Shown: positions 37,101 through 57,500, counted from the first letter of the stretch. The stretch: DNA of 64,000 nucleotides from Echinococcus granulosus (GCF_000524195.1 NW_020170584.1:1-64000), one strand, 5' to 3'. The notes: generated by a model from the letters alone, not told the origin. Translations and numbers: made by a program.

Positions 37101-40100
37101 CCAGGGGGAAAAATTACTTTAGTTCATTTAAAAAAAAATTTTCATCTCATTCCTAAATTTTACCTTAAATTTCCTTAAAGACGTTATCTCATTCATAAGG
37201 CGGCTTTTTATTGCAAATCATTTTGTCGCCTTTTCGTCAGTCTATTCCCCGATCTTCCTCCCCCCCCCTCTATCAGCACAAGGCGAAGCCAAAATTTCCA
37301 CTTTCTGTCTTCCCCCTGTTTATGGTTATACAAAAAATGTTATCAGAGAAATAAGCAAATAAAAATTTGCTTGGGTTACCAGAATAGCTCTATAGTTGCT
37401 GTGATTTAAATAAATGATTAAGGCTAGCCTAAATTTAGCTCCAACTCCTTCTCTTCTCCCCTCCCCTCCCCTCATGTGACCTACAGGAAATGCGTGGGCG
37501 GAAGGTACAAGAGTACTCCATTTGTGATTTCCTTTCAAACAAATCATCTACTCGCCAATATTCAGTAGCAAAGTTTATTATGGGTTGGTATGTTCCTGAT
37601 GCTTCGCCTAATTTGCTTCCCCCAAAATCAGCGATAAAGTCGGGTTTGTAGCTGCTGCGTAATTTGAATGCTTCGTGATCAATTAGCGTTGGCTACTCTT
37701 TTGGAGTAAGGAGATCTTGTGGGCATAAATTCGGCTCTAGTGCTCGCCCAACTTTCCGACTGGTTTAAGTGGGTCTGCAAGATAGCTTCGTAGAGAGCGA
37801 GGCAACATTTGATTGCGTCAAAGCACGTACCTTGTGACAAGCTCTCTTGCATAGAGAACAAATGTCTGATAGTAACTGATCTAAGTCAACATCACATGTT
37901 TCAGGTCACCCGCACAATCAAGAATATTCTATTGCAATAGATTAAAAAATATTTTGTTTTGCATTTAATTTGGCGAAATCTAGGCATCAACATTATCATA
38001 TGCTGACTTGCTCTAAGATGTACTGGTGAGTCTTTTTTTTATTTTATAGACAAAACTAGTAATTTTTTCTTAAACAAAATGGGAAAAGTTTTCTATAAGA
38101 AATCGCCATCATGCCTTACAACTCCTAGAAATACTCAGACGCCTTAAGCGTCAATTCGCCGTGACCGGTGGCATGCTGCTTCACCTGTGCTCTTTTACGA
38201 AGAGGCGATGACGGTGTAGCTTTGTTACCACCTATCAACTACAAGATGTAAGGATAAACTTCCTTTTCCGTCCCACTTACATAGTACCATTTAAGTTTTT
38301 TTTTAAAAATAACTAGGGAAAGGCATCCCAGAAGGTAGAAAATGGAGATAAATGAGCTTATTTGATCACAATCTGAAAAATTCTTAACACTTTAGAAGCA
38401 CATCAATATGTGTTTTTTTTTTTCATTCTCCTGTTAAGTTGGAGTCAACGTGTGGGTTCCCCGCTAAACACTTTGATCTGTGCCTCCACCTACACCGAGT
38501 CTCGGTTAATTAGCCCCAAGTAAACCTGCGCAACCACAGCCCAAATTCCTAGCAAAGCGGCCCCAAGAAGGCCTTTGCTCTTCTATGGATGTCAAGATTT
38601 AATTTCGCTTCTCTGGGTAAAACTGCCTCCTCCAGTCTCCCAAACACTGAGCAGTCATGTTTATTCAGCGCCATAGTGGAAAAAGTCTCCTTCCAAACAG
38701 CATTAGCCCATTTCCCAAAAAATGCTCAATTTTTGGTTAAACTGAGTCCAATCCGTTGCAGAAAACATCTTTCAATGGAGGGATTTCCATCGACTCGGCT
38801 ATCATAGTACCATCCAATAATTACCCGCTATTTTTGGATTACAACGCTTTTCCGTCAGAATTAGCAGCACTCTGCTCACGTCTGTTTCACCATTTTCTCA
38901 AATAAGATTAATCTTGAGGCTAAAAATATCCCCGAATGCGCCCACCTTCCCACCGCCAGTCCACGTAACTCGAAGAATACGCTCCCGTGCGTGCGTGCGT
39001 GTGCGCACGTTCACTCCTGCTTAGAATAGCCCTCGATCGATAGGGTGCGAAGGTGCGTGTTGGCACGCGTCCGCATCCACCTGCGTCTATCGATCGCGCC
39101 GTTGCTACAGACGGCAGAAACCGTAGCTGAGCGAAACTCACGCCCGCACACACGCACGCACGTACGCACTGCCTGGCAGAAGTAGCCGTTGCATTTGGCA
39201 GGTCTACTCTGCCCATCGATTTCAACGCGCGTGCTGATTGGTGGGCTGGTGGGAGAAGGCGGAGGCGGAGGAGGCGGAGGCGGAGGGAGAGGAGAGCGCA
39301 GAATGACTGCTTGCCTGCCTGCTCGACTACGCCTAGTGTAATTGTGTTCTCTCTTCCCTACGTGTTGTCCTCTCCTTCGTGTCGTTGCTCTCCGTCCACT
39401 CATCCATCCACATCCCTCTCGCCATCCGTTCCGTCGTCCGCCCTAGTCGTTGTTTCATCCTTGGTTGTCGTCGTCGTGAAGTGCACAATGCTTCAAAGTA
39501 ACGCGAAGAAGTGTGCCAGCGGTAAAGACACTGACTCTGCGAAGACAGAGGAGGGTAAAACCGAGACCAGCACATTAGTGACAAAAGCTGATAAAGCGCA
39601 AGACGGTAGGCGGGTTACACCCTCTAATCCACCTCTGCTGCAACTCCTTTTTTCTCCTCATCTCTTTTAGAAGAGAGGAAACTTTTCGTTGGAATGCTGA
39701 GCAAACAACAGAATGAGGAGGACGTGAGGCGAATTTTTGAACCCTTCGGGACGATTGAGGAGTGCACAATTTTGAGGGATCAGGCAGGCAACAGTAAAGG
39801 TGATTTGTCGAGTTGCAATAATTTTAATTTGTAGGCCGTTTGTGGTTGATAACTGCCCAAAATAATTCCAATTTACTACTTTATTCACAAAATATTCTTT
39901 TTTAAGTACCTGGTGGTTTTAGCATGAAAAAATTGGTTCTCAAGGAGATTGTTGTTGAGGGTGTGTGCGCTTAGACCCACTGGACTCCACCTAGGTGTGT
40001 TCTGATTGGTTACTCACCTCTCTAAGTACAAACACAAATAATTTTTTAAAGAGGTAAAGTCAATCAAAGATACGACTTACTAGGGTTCCCCTTAAGCAAT

Positions 40101-43100
40101 GTTGTCCCATATTACTTCCAGGTTATCAATAAGGTGTGTTTAAAAGGGTGATACTGTTTTTTGACAAAGCAATTAACTTAGCTTCGAGGCCATTTTTGGA
40201 GACGTTTGCTTAAAGAGAAGCGTAAATTTCTACTTTCTGGTGATAGTTAGGCTAGCGATGCTTGAAAGCCGTCGTTTCAAGCCAACGTGGCTAATCAGGC
40301 ATTCTAAGGCAGGGGAAAACATTATCCTGTCTCCGCCTACTCCCGCCGCGTTAGTTTTGCGACCTGTCATAAACTTTAATGGGGTCGAGGGGACATGGGG
40401 AACCTTGAGTTTTTCCCGAGGCTGCTAAAAGGCACATTAATTTAGCGCGAGGGCCGACACGCCTTGCCCTAATGGGTGGACACACGAGGACTGGCGAGAC
40501 GACCGCGAAGAAATTCACGCACCAGTAAAACAAATTTCCTGTTACAAATTCTGCCTAAAATCCGGTTTTTTTCCAGCCTCAAAACAAGTCCTTGAGGTGA
40601 TTAAAGAATGTAATTACAGAGTCCTCCTGCTGACCTCACACAAATGCCGCGGCTAACAACTGAAATTCATCAATTCTTCCACACTGTGACAGGTGACCTT
40701 GAAAAGTCAATTTCTGATTGGTCGAATGAGGGAGAAACTGCCTTGTGAAACTTTTGGAGCAAAAAGCCGCCTTGGAAATGTCGATTTCATATTTTAACAT
40801 AAAAATATCCCCAAATTGAGAATAAATGAATCTAATTCAGGGTAACGGCTTCCACACAAGCATTTACTTTGTTAGAACGAAGGAAGAGGCTTTTGCATTA
40901 TTAAACGTGCGTTTAAGTCGCCTGAGAAAAAAAATTCTTTTTTCGTTCCGCTTTTTGGCATGATATGTTGCTTTTGCGGCTTAAAAGTTAAAATGTCTTC
41001 CCGGCTCAAGAAACCCACCAAAATCAAATTGCTTATTTCACCACTAAGGGCTGTCAAGGTGACATGGCGAGCGGGATGCAGGGCGAGGGGTGTGTCTGCT
41101 GCCCTCAATCGAATGTGCGCTGAATGACGAATTTTCTACCTGAGCTGCATGGTAGTCCCTTCAACCAATCCCCAATTTTCCGTTTTAGGTTGCGCTTTTG
41201 TCAAATTCTCTAGTCAAGCCGAAGCCCAATCGGCCATTGTCGCCCTTCACGGGAGTCAAACGATGCCAGTAAGCTGTCGTGTAAACAATTCACCCCTCCC
41301 ATGCCTCTCTTCTAGGGTGCCTCTTCCAGCATTGTCGTGAAGTTCGCTGATACAGAAAAGGAACGTCATTCACGGAAGCTTCAACAGCTGATTGGCCCTT
41401 TGGGAGTATTTAACCCGGCGCTCGCCTTGTCCCAACTCGGCAATACCGCCTACACACAAATCCTCGAGGTTCGTCCTACTTAAATGTCCTGTCAGTAATA
41501 CCAGAGCGGATTTATTTATAGGTTTGTTTCACTTAGAATCTCTCTCAAACCACGGGCTACATCAACCCGGTAGCAGCGCTCGCTCTACAATTACAACAAG
41601 TTCAGCAGCTGGCCGCCGCTACCAGCCCCGCGGCAATTACCGGACTCGGCCTGACTCCCGCCCAGGGTTTACCCCTGTTCCCGTCCCCCGCGGGTCCCAA
41701 TGGTCCCCCAGCCACCGCCAGCAGTCATCAGCACCATCCACAAGCCACTCACCTGGGTGGAAACAATGCGAATGGCGTCGGCGGCCACGTCCAAAACAGT
41801 GCCGCAGCAGCAGTCAACACTGCTCCACCAATCACAGTTGCAGCTGCTAGTCCCAACCAATCAGCAGCAGCGGCGACTTCTGGTCCACCAATCAACTTGT
41901 GTAATGGTGGCGCGGCCGCACTTAGTGCTGCGTTAGCGGCCACTCAACAAAATAATATGGCCCTGGCCGCTGCGGCATTAGTTGCCGGTGCGGGACTCAA
42001 TGGTAATTTGTTTTGGTGATTCGAAAAAGAGGTGTCAAAGAATGTTTTTTGGGAAAATAAAGTGCAAATTGTTAACAAGTTAAAGAAGATGTTTCTTAAA
42101 TTGCAGATATTAAAAGTAAAAGGCCTAAATTCTAAGGATAACATTTATTAGCATTGTTTAAAATACTTATTGACTGCAAAGTAAGCGGTTAGGTCCTTTT
42201 CGAATCCTTGCAGGTCCAACTCCGGCAATAAATTTGAATTCTCTTGCCTCCCCGATTCCAACCCTGGCAACTGCAGATCCGCTGTCACATCTCTATCACA
42301 ATTACGCCCATTACGGATTGTGTAGGTCTACAATCCTTTTTATTAGTTTCAAAATTACGAAATGCGCAGTTTTAAACCGAGAAGAAGTGTAAAATTAATT
42401 AATTATCACTACGAATTAAAAATCGCTGCTGATAGATTTCGAAGTCAAGGTGGACAAACTAACCGTCCAATAACACTTTTCGGTAGAAATAGATGCAGGA
42501 AAATGCACGTGCTACTAGGAGAGGTCGACACGACTGCGCGTCACTAGCCATTCGCCTAGCTTTTCCCTTCTCTTCTCCAGGTGATGAGTCACACTGGGGA
42601 AGGGCAATTAGGGTGAGTTTATTGCTTCTCATGAAAGTCGACCTTGCTGACGTGGCAATCCTGGTGGCAATCCTCTGGTGTCTCAGTAAAGTCACTGTGA
42701 CTTCTCAAAATGGATTACCTATATGAACAAATTAAAATTATTTTTTTCACAAAGTTATAGGATGTGTCTGTAGGCTGATGCTCTAAGGACTAATTAACCA
42801 TATTATATAACAAAACGCTGAAGTGATTTTCAGTAGACCTTAATAAAGGTTTATTTCTCCCATCACAATGTAATTAATATTGAGAGATCTTTGTAGATGA
42901 TAGAAAAATACGAAATCAAAATTTGACTCGACGTAACTGAAAATTCTATTTTAATTTAAAAATGGGCACGAACCACTACTTTTGTCTCCTAGAGACCGCT
43001 AAAGCGTGTTTAAGTATTCTTTTTTGGAGTGATCTAAATGAGATGCTTATGCAGTTCCCCGAGTCGTGCCCAAAGTCTTAAAAAATTAAGTCTGTGTGGA

Positions 43101-45796
43101 GGAGGCTGAGTGGTTCCAGAAATGATCAGTAAGGCCACGCCACCACAATGTAGGTAGGATGAGAGTCGTTTGAGCCTCACTAATTAGTAAACAACGTCTA
43201 CCTCGATTCAAAAGCAGTAGAGATTAATTTCATGTTTGATTGCTTAAAGAAGGTGCGGTAGCAAAAGAATGTGCACCCGGACGTGATTTTGTTGATGGAT
43301 CACTCTAAGTTGAGTTAATCCTAAATTAACTTCAAAAGCAATTTTTCGTCTTTAGTGCCAAAAAAACTTTTGAAATCACCTAATGTGAGTGCTGAACTAT
43401 TGCTTTGAAAATCATATTAACCGAGAAGAGGGCCATAGAGGATCCATCAAGGGGGTCATCGATTCGCCTGTCAAAAATGCAATGTTCTGAATAATAAGCT
43501 GTCATGTCAACATGGATTAATGAAGATTCCATCGGTTTGTCCCAAACAGTCTACACACTACCCTACATCACACTTTGCATGTGCTGGGGATCGCGTACGG
43601 AGTTGTTCACCGCAGCTTTCTCGCTGAAGCCCCAGATCCACTCACTTGACACAAAAAAGTCAAAAGGGTTCCCTTCTTACGAATTAAGGAAAGTGGAAAA
43701 GAAGGCTACAGGTACTGCCCAGCTCTTCAATTCTCATCAAATAGACTCGTCTTTCGGGCGGGGGGGAGAGAATTAGAAATAGAAGCGAATATAAAGAGTG
43801 AAACAAAAGTGCATTTGACAGAAAGTTGAAATCGCTTTGCAAAAGAGGGCAGAAAATAAAACATCCCGGGGGATGCTTTACGCCTGGAAGGACTTGCTTG
43901 ACAAAATAGCATAGTGAGGGGGAACGCCCAACGTTAAATCATATATCGGCAGTAAGGAAGGCCATACATCAGCGTGAAGAGGGGCTACGCAGCCACGGCC
44001 ACGCCCACGACCGTAAAACCAAATTTCTAAGTGAAGTTACAACCCGCAGGGAGTAAAATAGTCGCCCAACTAAGTGGAAAGGCAAGCAAAGCATTGTTGT
44101 CCTTTGGCAGATTTACTTCTCTGCTGGCAGGTTGGTTAATGACCCTTGGGAGGCTAAATAATTCTTTAGTTCTGCTTTTTTAACTACTGAAATGTGTAAT
44201 TAAGTAGTACTGTTGGAATTAGGCATTCGGCAGAGTTGGGGCCATCCCCCATTAATTTAATGCTTTTCGACACCACTACTGACAGATTTTAAGTAGTGAG
44301 TTTTATGGCCTAGCGATTGATCTTAGCAAGCATAAATTAATGGGCCGAAACTTGAAATCCCTATCTCCTGAAGTCGTAATTCGCCCACTCCTAATACGGA
44401 AGCATGATGTGTTAGGGAGGTTTCGGGCGTAATCAAGGGGTCATCCAGGGGATGGGAGAGATGAGCGTAAAACTCCTGGTTAAACTTACAGGCTTATGCA
44501 TATTTTTAGCCCCCTACGGCCATGGCGCGCCAGCACCCCTGCCACAGATTGCCTCACTGGCCCAACAGGCCCTCAATTTGCCTGTTCAACAGAAGGAGGG
44601 CTCACGAGACCTCATTCTCACCGGTAAGCCCTCCGGCATCACATCACGCCATTATGCCTTGCAATCGCATTGGTGCATACTATTTTCCCCTACTTTATCA
44701 GGGCGACCCTTTAACGGCAATATCGATCGGAATGGCGTCTTCCATTGGTAAACACGTCCTTTCCCCTTTCTCTCTCTATTTCTCGTTGGGTGTTGTTGAT
44801 TTAAAACGAGAGCTAACTAAGTGATCTGCCACATAGCTCGTGCAAAAAACCTGCGTCTACCAGACGCCAGTTTTTCTTTGTCCTCTTGTGATGTGTTTTG
44901 TCTTAATGTCTGTCGGTTTCAAAAAAAAGCTCAAATCTGGGAATGAATTGCAATTCTCTCTCTCTCTCTGTCCCCAACTAAAGCCGCGATACCTTGGGCA
45001 TTTTGTTGTTTGTTGTTCGTCTCCCTGCGTAGGCTGTTGTTAAGCAGTACAAAGTTATTTTTTATTCGGTCCAAAAATGAACTCCTCCTCCTCCTGTCTG
45101 GCTGACCGAGCTCGGTCACCTCCTTGTACAAGTCAGCCTACTGAAATGCCCCAGTAGTAGTAGTGAGGTGGCTTTCTTTTTCTTAAAGGACCGGAGGGAT
45201 GCAACCTCTTCATCTATCACCTGCCCCAGGAGTTTGGCGATCCCGAGCTGGCTCAAATGTTTATGCCGTTTGGAACGGTCATTAGCGCTAAAGTCTACGT
45301 CGATAGAGCTACCAGCCAGAGCAAGTGCTTCGGTAAGTTCTTCCTCTCCCCCTCCCCTTCAATGATTTACTTTCTTGTCTGGCAGTTGGACAGCTGACAG
45401 TCCACCCATTCTTGAGTTATCGTGTTAGTTCTGGGGCTTGGTAGCTTGGGCAGAGACCAGCCAATAAGCAATTTGGCCGGTTCGATGAATCGGTCGGTTT
45501 GCTGGTTAAAGATCAAGCCGATTGGCTGTCAGGGGGTGGTGCCCTAGCTGCCCTCTCCCTATCACAGCCGGTTGGTTAATGCGCGTTATTAGACCCCTAG
45601 GGAGCTACTTAACTCAGCCTACCCAAGTGGGTAAAAATTTACCCTATTTTTCGCCCGCTTTTTAGGTTTTGTGAGTTTTGATAATCCCGCAAACGCTTTA
45701 GCCGCTATTCAGGCCATGAATGGCTTCCAAATCGGCATGAAGAGGCTGAAGGTGCAGCTTAAACGTCCCAAAAATGACGCCTCGAAGCCATACTAA
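28187..45796 (+). CDS. CELF: CELF/Bruno family RNA-binding protein (three RRMs)
   Basis: CUG-BP/ETR-3-like factor that binds GU-rich RNA and controls splicing, mRNA decay and translation in nucleus and cytoplasm. Eleven exons join in phase to 596 residues: 28187-28502, 33080-33162, 34054-34102, 39671-39799, 41189-41268, 41316-41468, 41537-42002, 42214-42321, 44492-44623, 45189-45332 and 45666-45796. RRM1 (about 62-150) starts KLFIGQIP and has GCAFITF as RNP1. RRM2 (152-235) has KLFVGML and GCAFVKF. A long Ala/Gln/Asn-rich divergent linker (about 250-505) follows. RRM3 has [13 protein letters not shown] and GFVSFDNP and ends [11 protein letters not shown], the hallmark C-terminus. Exon 9 has two in-frame acceptors (44491 and 44509); the second gives SPYGHG. 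An in-frame stop at 28100 supports the ATG at 28187. Introns reach 5.6 kb, unlike neighbouring genes. AATAAA lies at 46474-46479. Confidence 0.93.
31195..31450. repeat. Diverged GGATGGAT tract in CELF intron 1
   Basis: About 250 bases of degenerate GGAT units, with several runs of two to three perfect units. Confidence 0.75.
31915..32560. repeat. Diverged tandem duplication in CELF intron 1
   Basis: Two segments about 360 bases apart share the same order of landmarks. Each has TATTGGTTGCCCAAAA, then CAATAAT, GGACCA, TGATT, then an A/T-rich stretch, then GTAGTGG and CTAAAGGGCGGA, then an A/T-rich tail. Copy A covers about 31915-32235 and copy B about 32285-32560. The spacing is preserved although the bases have diverged. 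Confidence 0.65.
34103..38930. other. CELF intron 3 (left part)
   Basis: No exon is supported. The stretch includes a GT microsatellite at 36086-36109 and short GGAT units near 36670. Two ATCGAT sites lie close together at about 34990-35010. The right end of this intron is the internal promoter region, listed separately. Confidence 0.55.
36086..36109. repeat. GT dinucleotide microsatellite
   Basis: About eleven GT units inside CELF intron 3. Confidence 0.9.
38930..39487 (+). promoter_or_regulatory. Candidate internal CELF promoter, CpG-rich
   Basis: The base composition changes sharply here. CpG is frequent over about 500 bases, in a locus otherwise poor in it. Two arms form an imperfect inverted repeat: GATCGATAG with GGTGCG at 39035-39057, and CGCATCC...CTATCGATC at 39072-39095. 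Wider GTGCGTGCGTGCG-type arms at about 38988-39010 and 39143-39169 are also inverted. The region ends at the ATG of an alternative CELF first exon. Together these suggest a transcription start region for a second CELF mRNA. Confidence 0.5.
39488..39605 (+). CDS. CELF: Alternative first coding exon of CELF (isoform lacking RRM1)
   Basis: ATG at 39488 opens 39 codons ([16 protein letters not shown]..., Lys/Thr/Glu-rich) and ends with one base of a codon before a GTAGGC donor at 39606. That phase matches exactly the acceptor at 39670 of the RRM2 exon, which the long transcript enters in the same phase from exon 3. Splicing this exon to 39671-39799 and onward gives 486 residues with RRM2, the linker and RRM3 but no RRM1. 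The intron would be only 65 bases. CELF genes elsewhere do use several first exons, but those usually keep RRM1. Transcript data are needed to prove the start. Confidence 0.55.
39800..41188. other. CELF intron between the RRM2 exons
   Basis: A 1.4 kb intron that splits RRM2 just before RNP1. Nothing beyond short open frames is seen in it. Confidence 0.6.
42322..44491. other. CELF intron 8 (2.2 kb)
   Basis: No exon supported. Near 44185-44214 an ACTACTGAAA...TAAGTAGT pair resembles the inverted TGCTACT/AGTAGCA motif found elsewhere. Confidence 0.5.
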
Positions 45797-48321
45797 TAAG
45801 TCCCTCTCCCGTTCTCTCTCACCATTCCTTCCCTCATACGTTATTATTGCTACTGACCCTCCCCAACTCCCACCTTCCCCCCTTGCCCTCCTTTCCGCCA
45901 ATAACAGACACTCCAGCATGCTTTTAATTCCACACGCACACAAGCACGAAAAAATGATTTGTTATATCGCAAAAAAACTGGATAATTTTACTGGTTTATA
46001 CATAGCCACGAACTGATGTCCCAAAATCTGTGATCCCCTGTAATTAGACTCTCCATCTCGCTCGTTCTACCTATCAGCTTCTTTCTCTCTCACGCACGCG
46101 CTCTGATTGGCTAACCGCCGATCAATCAACCAACTGCCAATAGTGGCACAGTGTACAGTAATTTTTGATTGGCTGCCCTCTCATTTGCATCAGTCAGGAG
46201 GACAAGAAAATGTGCTGAAAAATGCAAGACAAAGGAACGAAATGCAAAATTGGATGCTTTCTTTATCCTGATGTTATGAGTTACTTTTACGCTGTCCTTC
46301 TCTTTCACCCTTTTAAAAGACGAGGTGGAATGGTGAAAATGTGGAATCATTTTAAACCTGCAAGGTTTGTTTAAATTTATGCGCAAACAAATACACACAT
46401 ATATACATCAATTTGCATCACTTTGATGCAAAAATTGTTGCTTATTTCGCCCTATTTTTTGAGGATACGATGAAATAAATTCTTGAAACAATTTTAATCA
46501 GCTCGTTTTTTGGCGGTGTTTTTGCATCAAATGGAGAAAATTGAAATGCTTTAAATATAATCGAGATAAGAGCCCTAGGCTGGTCAACAGAGCGTAGAAA
46601 TGAAGACGCATCACACCTATGTGGCGCCGAAATTACATAAGAAGCCCACAGCGTCACATATATGTGACACTGTCTGTGAACGCTCCAAAATCAACAAAGG
46701 CTTGGTTTTTTTATTTGCACACCGAAAAACACCACGTAAAAAGGCTTAAACTTAAAGATTTAAGGGTTTAAAAGGTGTATTTTTATATTTTAATCTTCAT
46801 GGCTTCACGAGTTCGACTAACTCGGCCCAATGACACGGCGCTAGGCCCTATCTTCGAACTGTGAAGGTGATAAGCCAAGTGCAGAAAAGACGGTGAACGG
46901 TGGATTTTGGTTCTCAAATTCCTCACGCATCAATTTAGCATCCGGGGCGCGTTTGCCTCCATAACTTGTTAATCGCTCGTCCGCCATCATGGCCTCGGAG
47001 CGGAATCAAACGCCCAGAAAAAACCGTCCCGTACTTATAACTCCTTCCTCCTTTCTACGCAGGACTTTGTCTTTGTAATCAAGCATGGCACATAGGTGGA
47101 AACTCGGCTTTTGAAAAGTGACTTAAAACTACACACGGGTGAGATTCTAACCGTTCCTTGTGGAAACGAAAGACATTACGAAGGAAAAAAGTTGCCCTTT
47201 TGGAGTCAAATAGGGTAAGACATTTGGAATGGTGAATTTTTAAATGCGGCATACATGGATTCAGCTTACCGGGATTGCCGCTGTTGCGAAAATTGCAAGG
47301 TGCCGTGGCTAATAGGATCGTGCCGATGACCGCACAGGTAGAAGGAATGCCGCCTCACTGTAATGTTTGTCCTGTTTTGCCCTTAAAATGTAAGGGATCC
47401 AGGGCGTGCCCCTCATTCCCCAGCGGTTCCCCATTCCATCGTTGGGACGTGTCGCCTCTCCAAGTTATTACTTCCATCAGTAGGCTTACAGGTCCTCCTT
47501 GCAGCACCTCCAGGTTGGCAGGCTTCAGGCGAAGCAAATGCACTGCAGTCGCACTTTTAGCTACTGAAAAGTAATAAGTAGGCCTCCCTGTCCCGAGACG
47601 TTACGTAAAATTTGACTCGAATCCGAGGCAAAAATTGCCTCACAGAATATGGGGGAACTGTGCAGTTCACACAGAAGCAGAACAAACTCCAAGAAGTGAA
47701 AATTGCAGCTATTTTGCTTCATCTGGATGGTACACCGTGCATTGACTTCAACTCGACTGCTCTGCCATACAGGTTAGTGCGGAGAGCAGTCTTGTCGCCC
47801 CACGCGACCACCCTTGAAGGGTGTGTGCGATTCCGCTGTCTCACCACTAAGTGATTGAGGGCCTGATCACCTCGCCATGCTATCCTTGAAGTCGCATGGT
47901 ATTTACATTTGGACACGCGGGCATCTGTTGCCTGCTACCTCGACTGTCCTGCTTGCCTCGGCGACAGTAAACGCAACCACTGCATGCAATGGTGGAGCAA
48001 ATCCACCCAAAGTCGAGAATAGGAAAAGAAGAGAGAATTATTTTCACAAACGAAAGCACTCTACACATTTTGGGTGCATTAATTCGAGAGATGCGAGGAC
48101 TGGGGGGAGTGGGCGGCGATAGACAGAGGGAGAGGAGGCGAGATCAGTCACTGGAAGCGGGAGGAAGGAGCGACAGTAATAAAATAAATAAATAGGTGAA
48201 AGTTGATCCGTTTTTCACATACTGACGTGTACAGAAGAATTGTGTGTGTGGTGTTCGTGTCATTGATTGTGCGTTTGCGAGAAGGAGGTGGGGCGCGAGA
48301 GAACACGGAAATCGTAGGAGC
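45797..48321. other. Spacer between the convergent CELF and NEDD4 genes
   Basis: Both genes end into this 2.5 kb. AATAAA at 46474-46479 would give CELF a 3' untranslated region of roughly 0.7 kb. A perfect 16-base palindrome lies at 46653-46668. From 47.2 to 48.3 kb several open frames overlap on both strands, with no domain or splice pattern. I do not call a gene. Confidence 0.5.
46653..46668. other. Perfect 16-base palindrome
   Basis: GTCACATATATGTGAC reads the same on both strands. It could be a dimeric transcription-factor site or simply chance. It lies downstream of the CELF polyadenylation signal. Confidence 0.5.
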
Positions 48322-55765
<7,444 letters not shown>

Positions 55766-57500
55766 CTAAAATAGTGCAAAGTAGGTAAGATCATTTACAC
55801 CCCAACGATTGCATTATAGAATGAAAGCGTTTGGCTTGAAACCAGGGTACCATAACTGTCCACCGGATATGTCAAAGATCCAGCAAGTTTTATTTTTGTT
55901 CAACCCACCAAACGCAGTAGCATATTAGAGGTCCAAGAAAGAACACGAAAAAAGGGGAATTAAGCACGAGATTAGCTAGAATTACAATGTACAGCCAACT
56001 ATGTAATGCACTATTCGGTCATTAAAAAAGGGAAAGCAAAAGGCATTAAAAGCTTACTTTTTCAAAAGGGATGCCGTGAACAGTTCTGTGAGAGACAACC
56101 GACCCGCTATTCACCGAAGACATTGATTTTGTCTATTAGCAGGCCGCAACCGACTTGGGCGCCCCGAAGAGCATCAATTCAAACACATCATGTGAGGTAT
56201 GCAATACCAACNNNNNNNNNNNNNNNNNNNNNNNNNNNNNNNNNNNNNNNNNNNNNNNNNNNNNNNNNNNNNNNNNNNNNNNNNNNNNNNNNNNNNNNNN
56301 NNNNNNNNNNNAAAACTTATTATTTTTAATTATGATGTTTATCTAGTCTTAAACGCATGACTAATTATAAAGGCATTAACAGGCAGCTTATACAGAAACC
56401 AAAAATAAATGAGCGAAACCCAATAATATGCAATTCAATCATGCAATATGCCTTTTTTAAAAATATAAGATAAGAAATGGCAATTCTAAAAGTAGTACTT
56501 ACTCATTTTATACATTTACTTCATCAACGTTTATCAATTATGACACACCGCGAGAGATTTATCGAATACTATCCTTTTGCAAACAGAAATTTAGAGCGAC
56601 TACGCATTTCTTTAATTTTCGTCAAATATAACTAGCCTTTAATTGCGTGACAAGGTGGAACTGAAGTGAAGCCCCACCCCCATAAAACTGTGCTGAATCC
56701 CATTCTCACTGGCGTAAACCTGCTATTAGTTCAGCGTTTTCCCTTCCAAATATGGACATATTTGATGGCTGGCACAACTCTCTGCCTTGAATTTGGTTCC
56801 CAAACCAGAAGAAACTTTAAATCATTTTGATATGGCAAGAGGCATTAGTGTATCAGTCGCTCACTCAGTGGAGCTGACTCCAATCAGGGCCATCGAGTCT
56901 CGTATTCCATGGAATTGCTTTTGAGCGGACTCTCTGATCAGGTGCCTCAGTTAGTAGACTCCACATTTAAGTAGACTACTGAGTGATGGCCAAATCAAAT
57001 CCTTCGATTTTGACCCGTTGTGTGTGTGACCGTGGTTGTTGCAAGGTGACGCTCACGTGGATCCACGGTACTTGAGGCAGTGGTTGCAAGCTTACACACA
57101 CCACATGATAGCTTTTTTGGCAAGAGGGGCGAGGCAAAAGCAGCCCCTGGAGAAGAGGCTTGTAAGTGTGTCATGTATTAGAAAGAGGCACTGTCTTTAT
57201 AAATAGACCGCATTTCTACTGCCAATTTCATCGATGGCACTTTGATGAACGAGGATTATCCGTGCAATCAACAGAATTACCCTTAAAGGATTGCGCAGCC
57301 ACTCTTGCCTCGCTAAGTCGACTTCACGCGCATGACAAGGGTATGATAATTGTTCCAATAAAAGTAAAGAAACTGTGAATTCTGTCTCCAAGGTGGTGTT
57401 TTGAGTTGGGGAACCGAGAAGGAATTATAAAAGGACGAGCGGAGCTGATGGCCAGCAAACCGCGAACCTACAATGCCATAGAGTCGACGGGAATTGATCA
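55766..57500. other. Region upstream of the visible NEDD4 exons
   Basis: This should hold the NEDD4 5' exon and promoter unless they lie further right or in the gap. No ATG exon ending in the right phase was found. TTAGTAGACTCC...TAAGTAGACTACTGAG at about 56950-56985 is a partly inverted AGTAGAC/GTAGACTACT cluster. Confidence 0.45.
56212..56311. other. Assembly gap (100 N)
   Basis: Exactly 100 N. The missing bases may include the first NEDD4 exon. Confidence 0.99.

Noticed and set aside
45470..45545. GGTTCGATGAATC-like segment considered as a tRNA T-loop
   Set aside because: No acceptor, D-arm or anticodon arm could be folded around it; it lies in a CELF intron.
47275..48200. Several overlapping 60-100 codon frames between CELF and NEDD4
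   Set aside because: They overlap on both strands, carry no recognisable motif and have no consistent splice borders.
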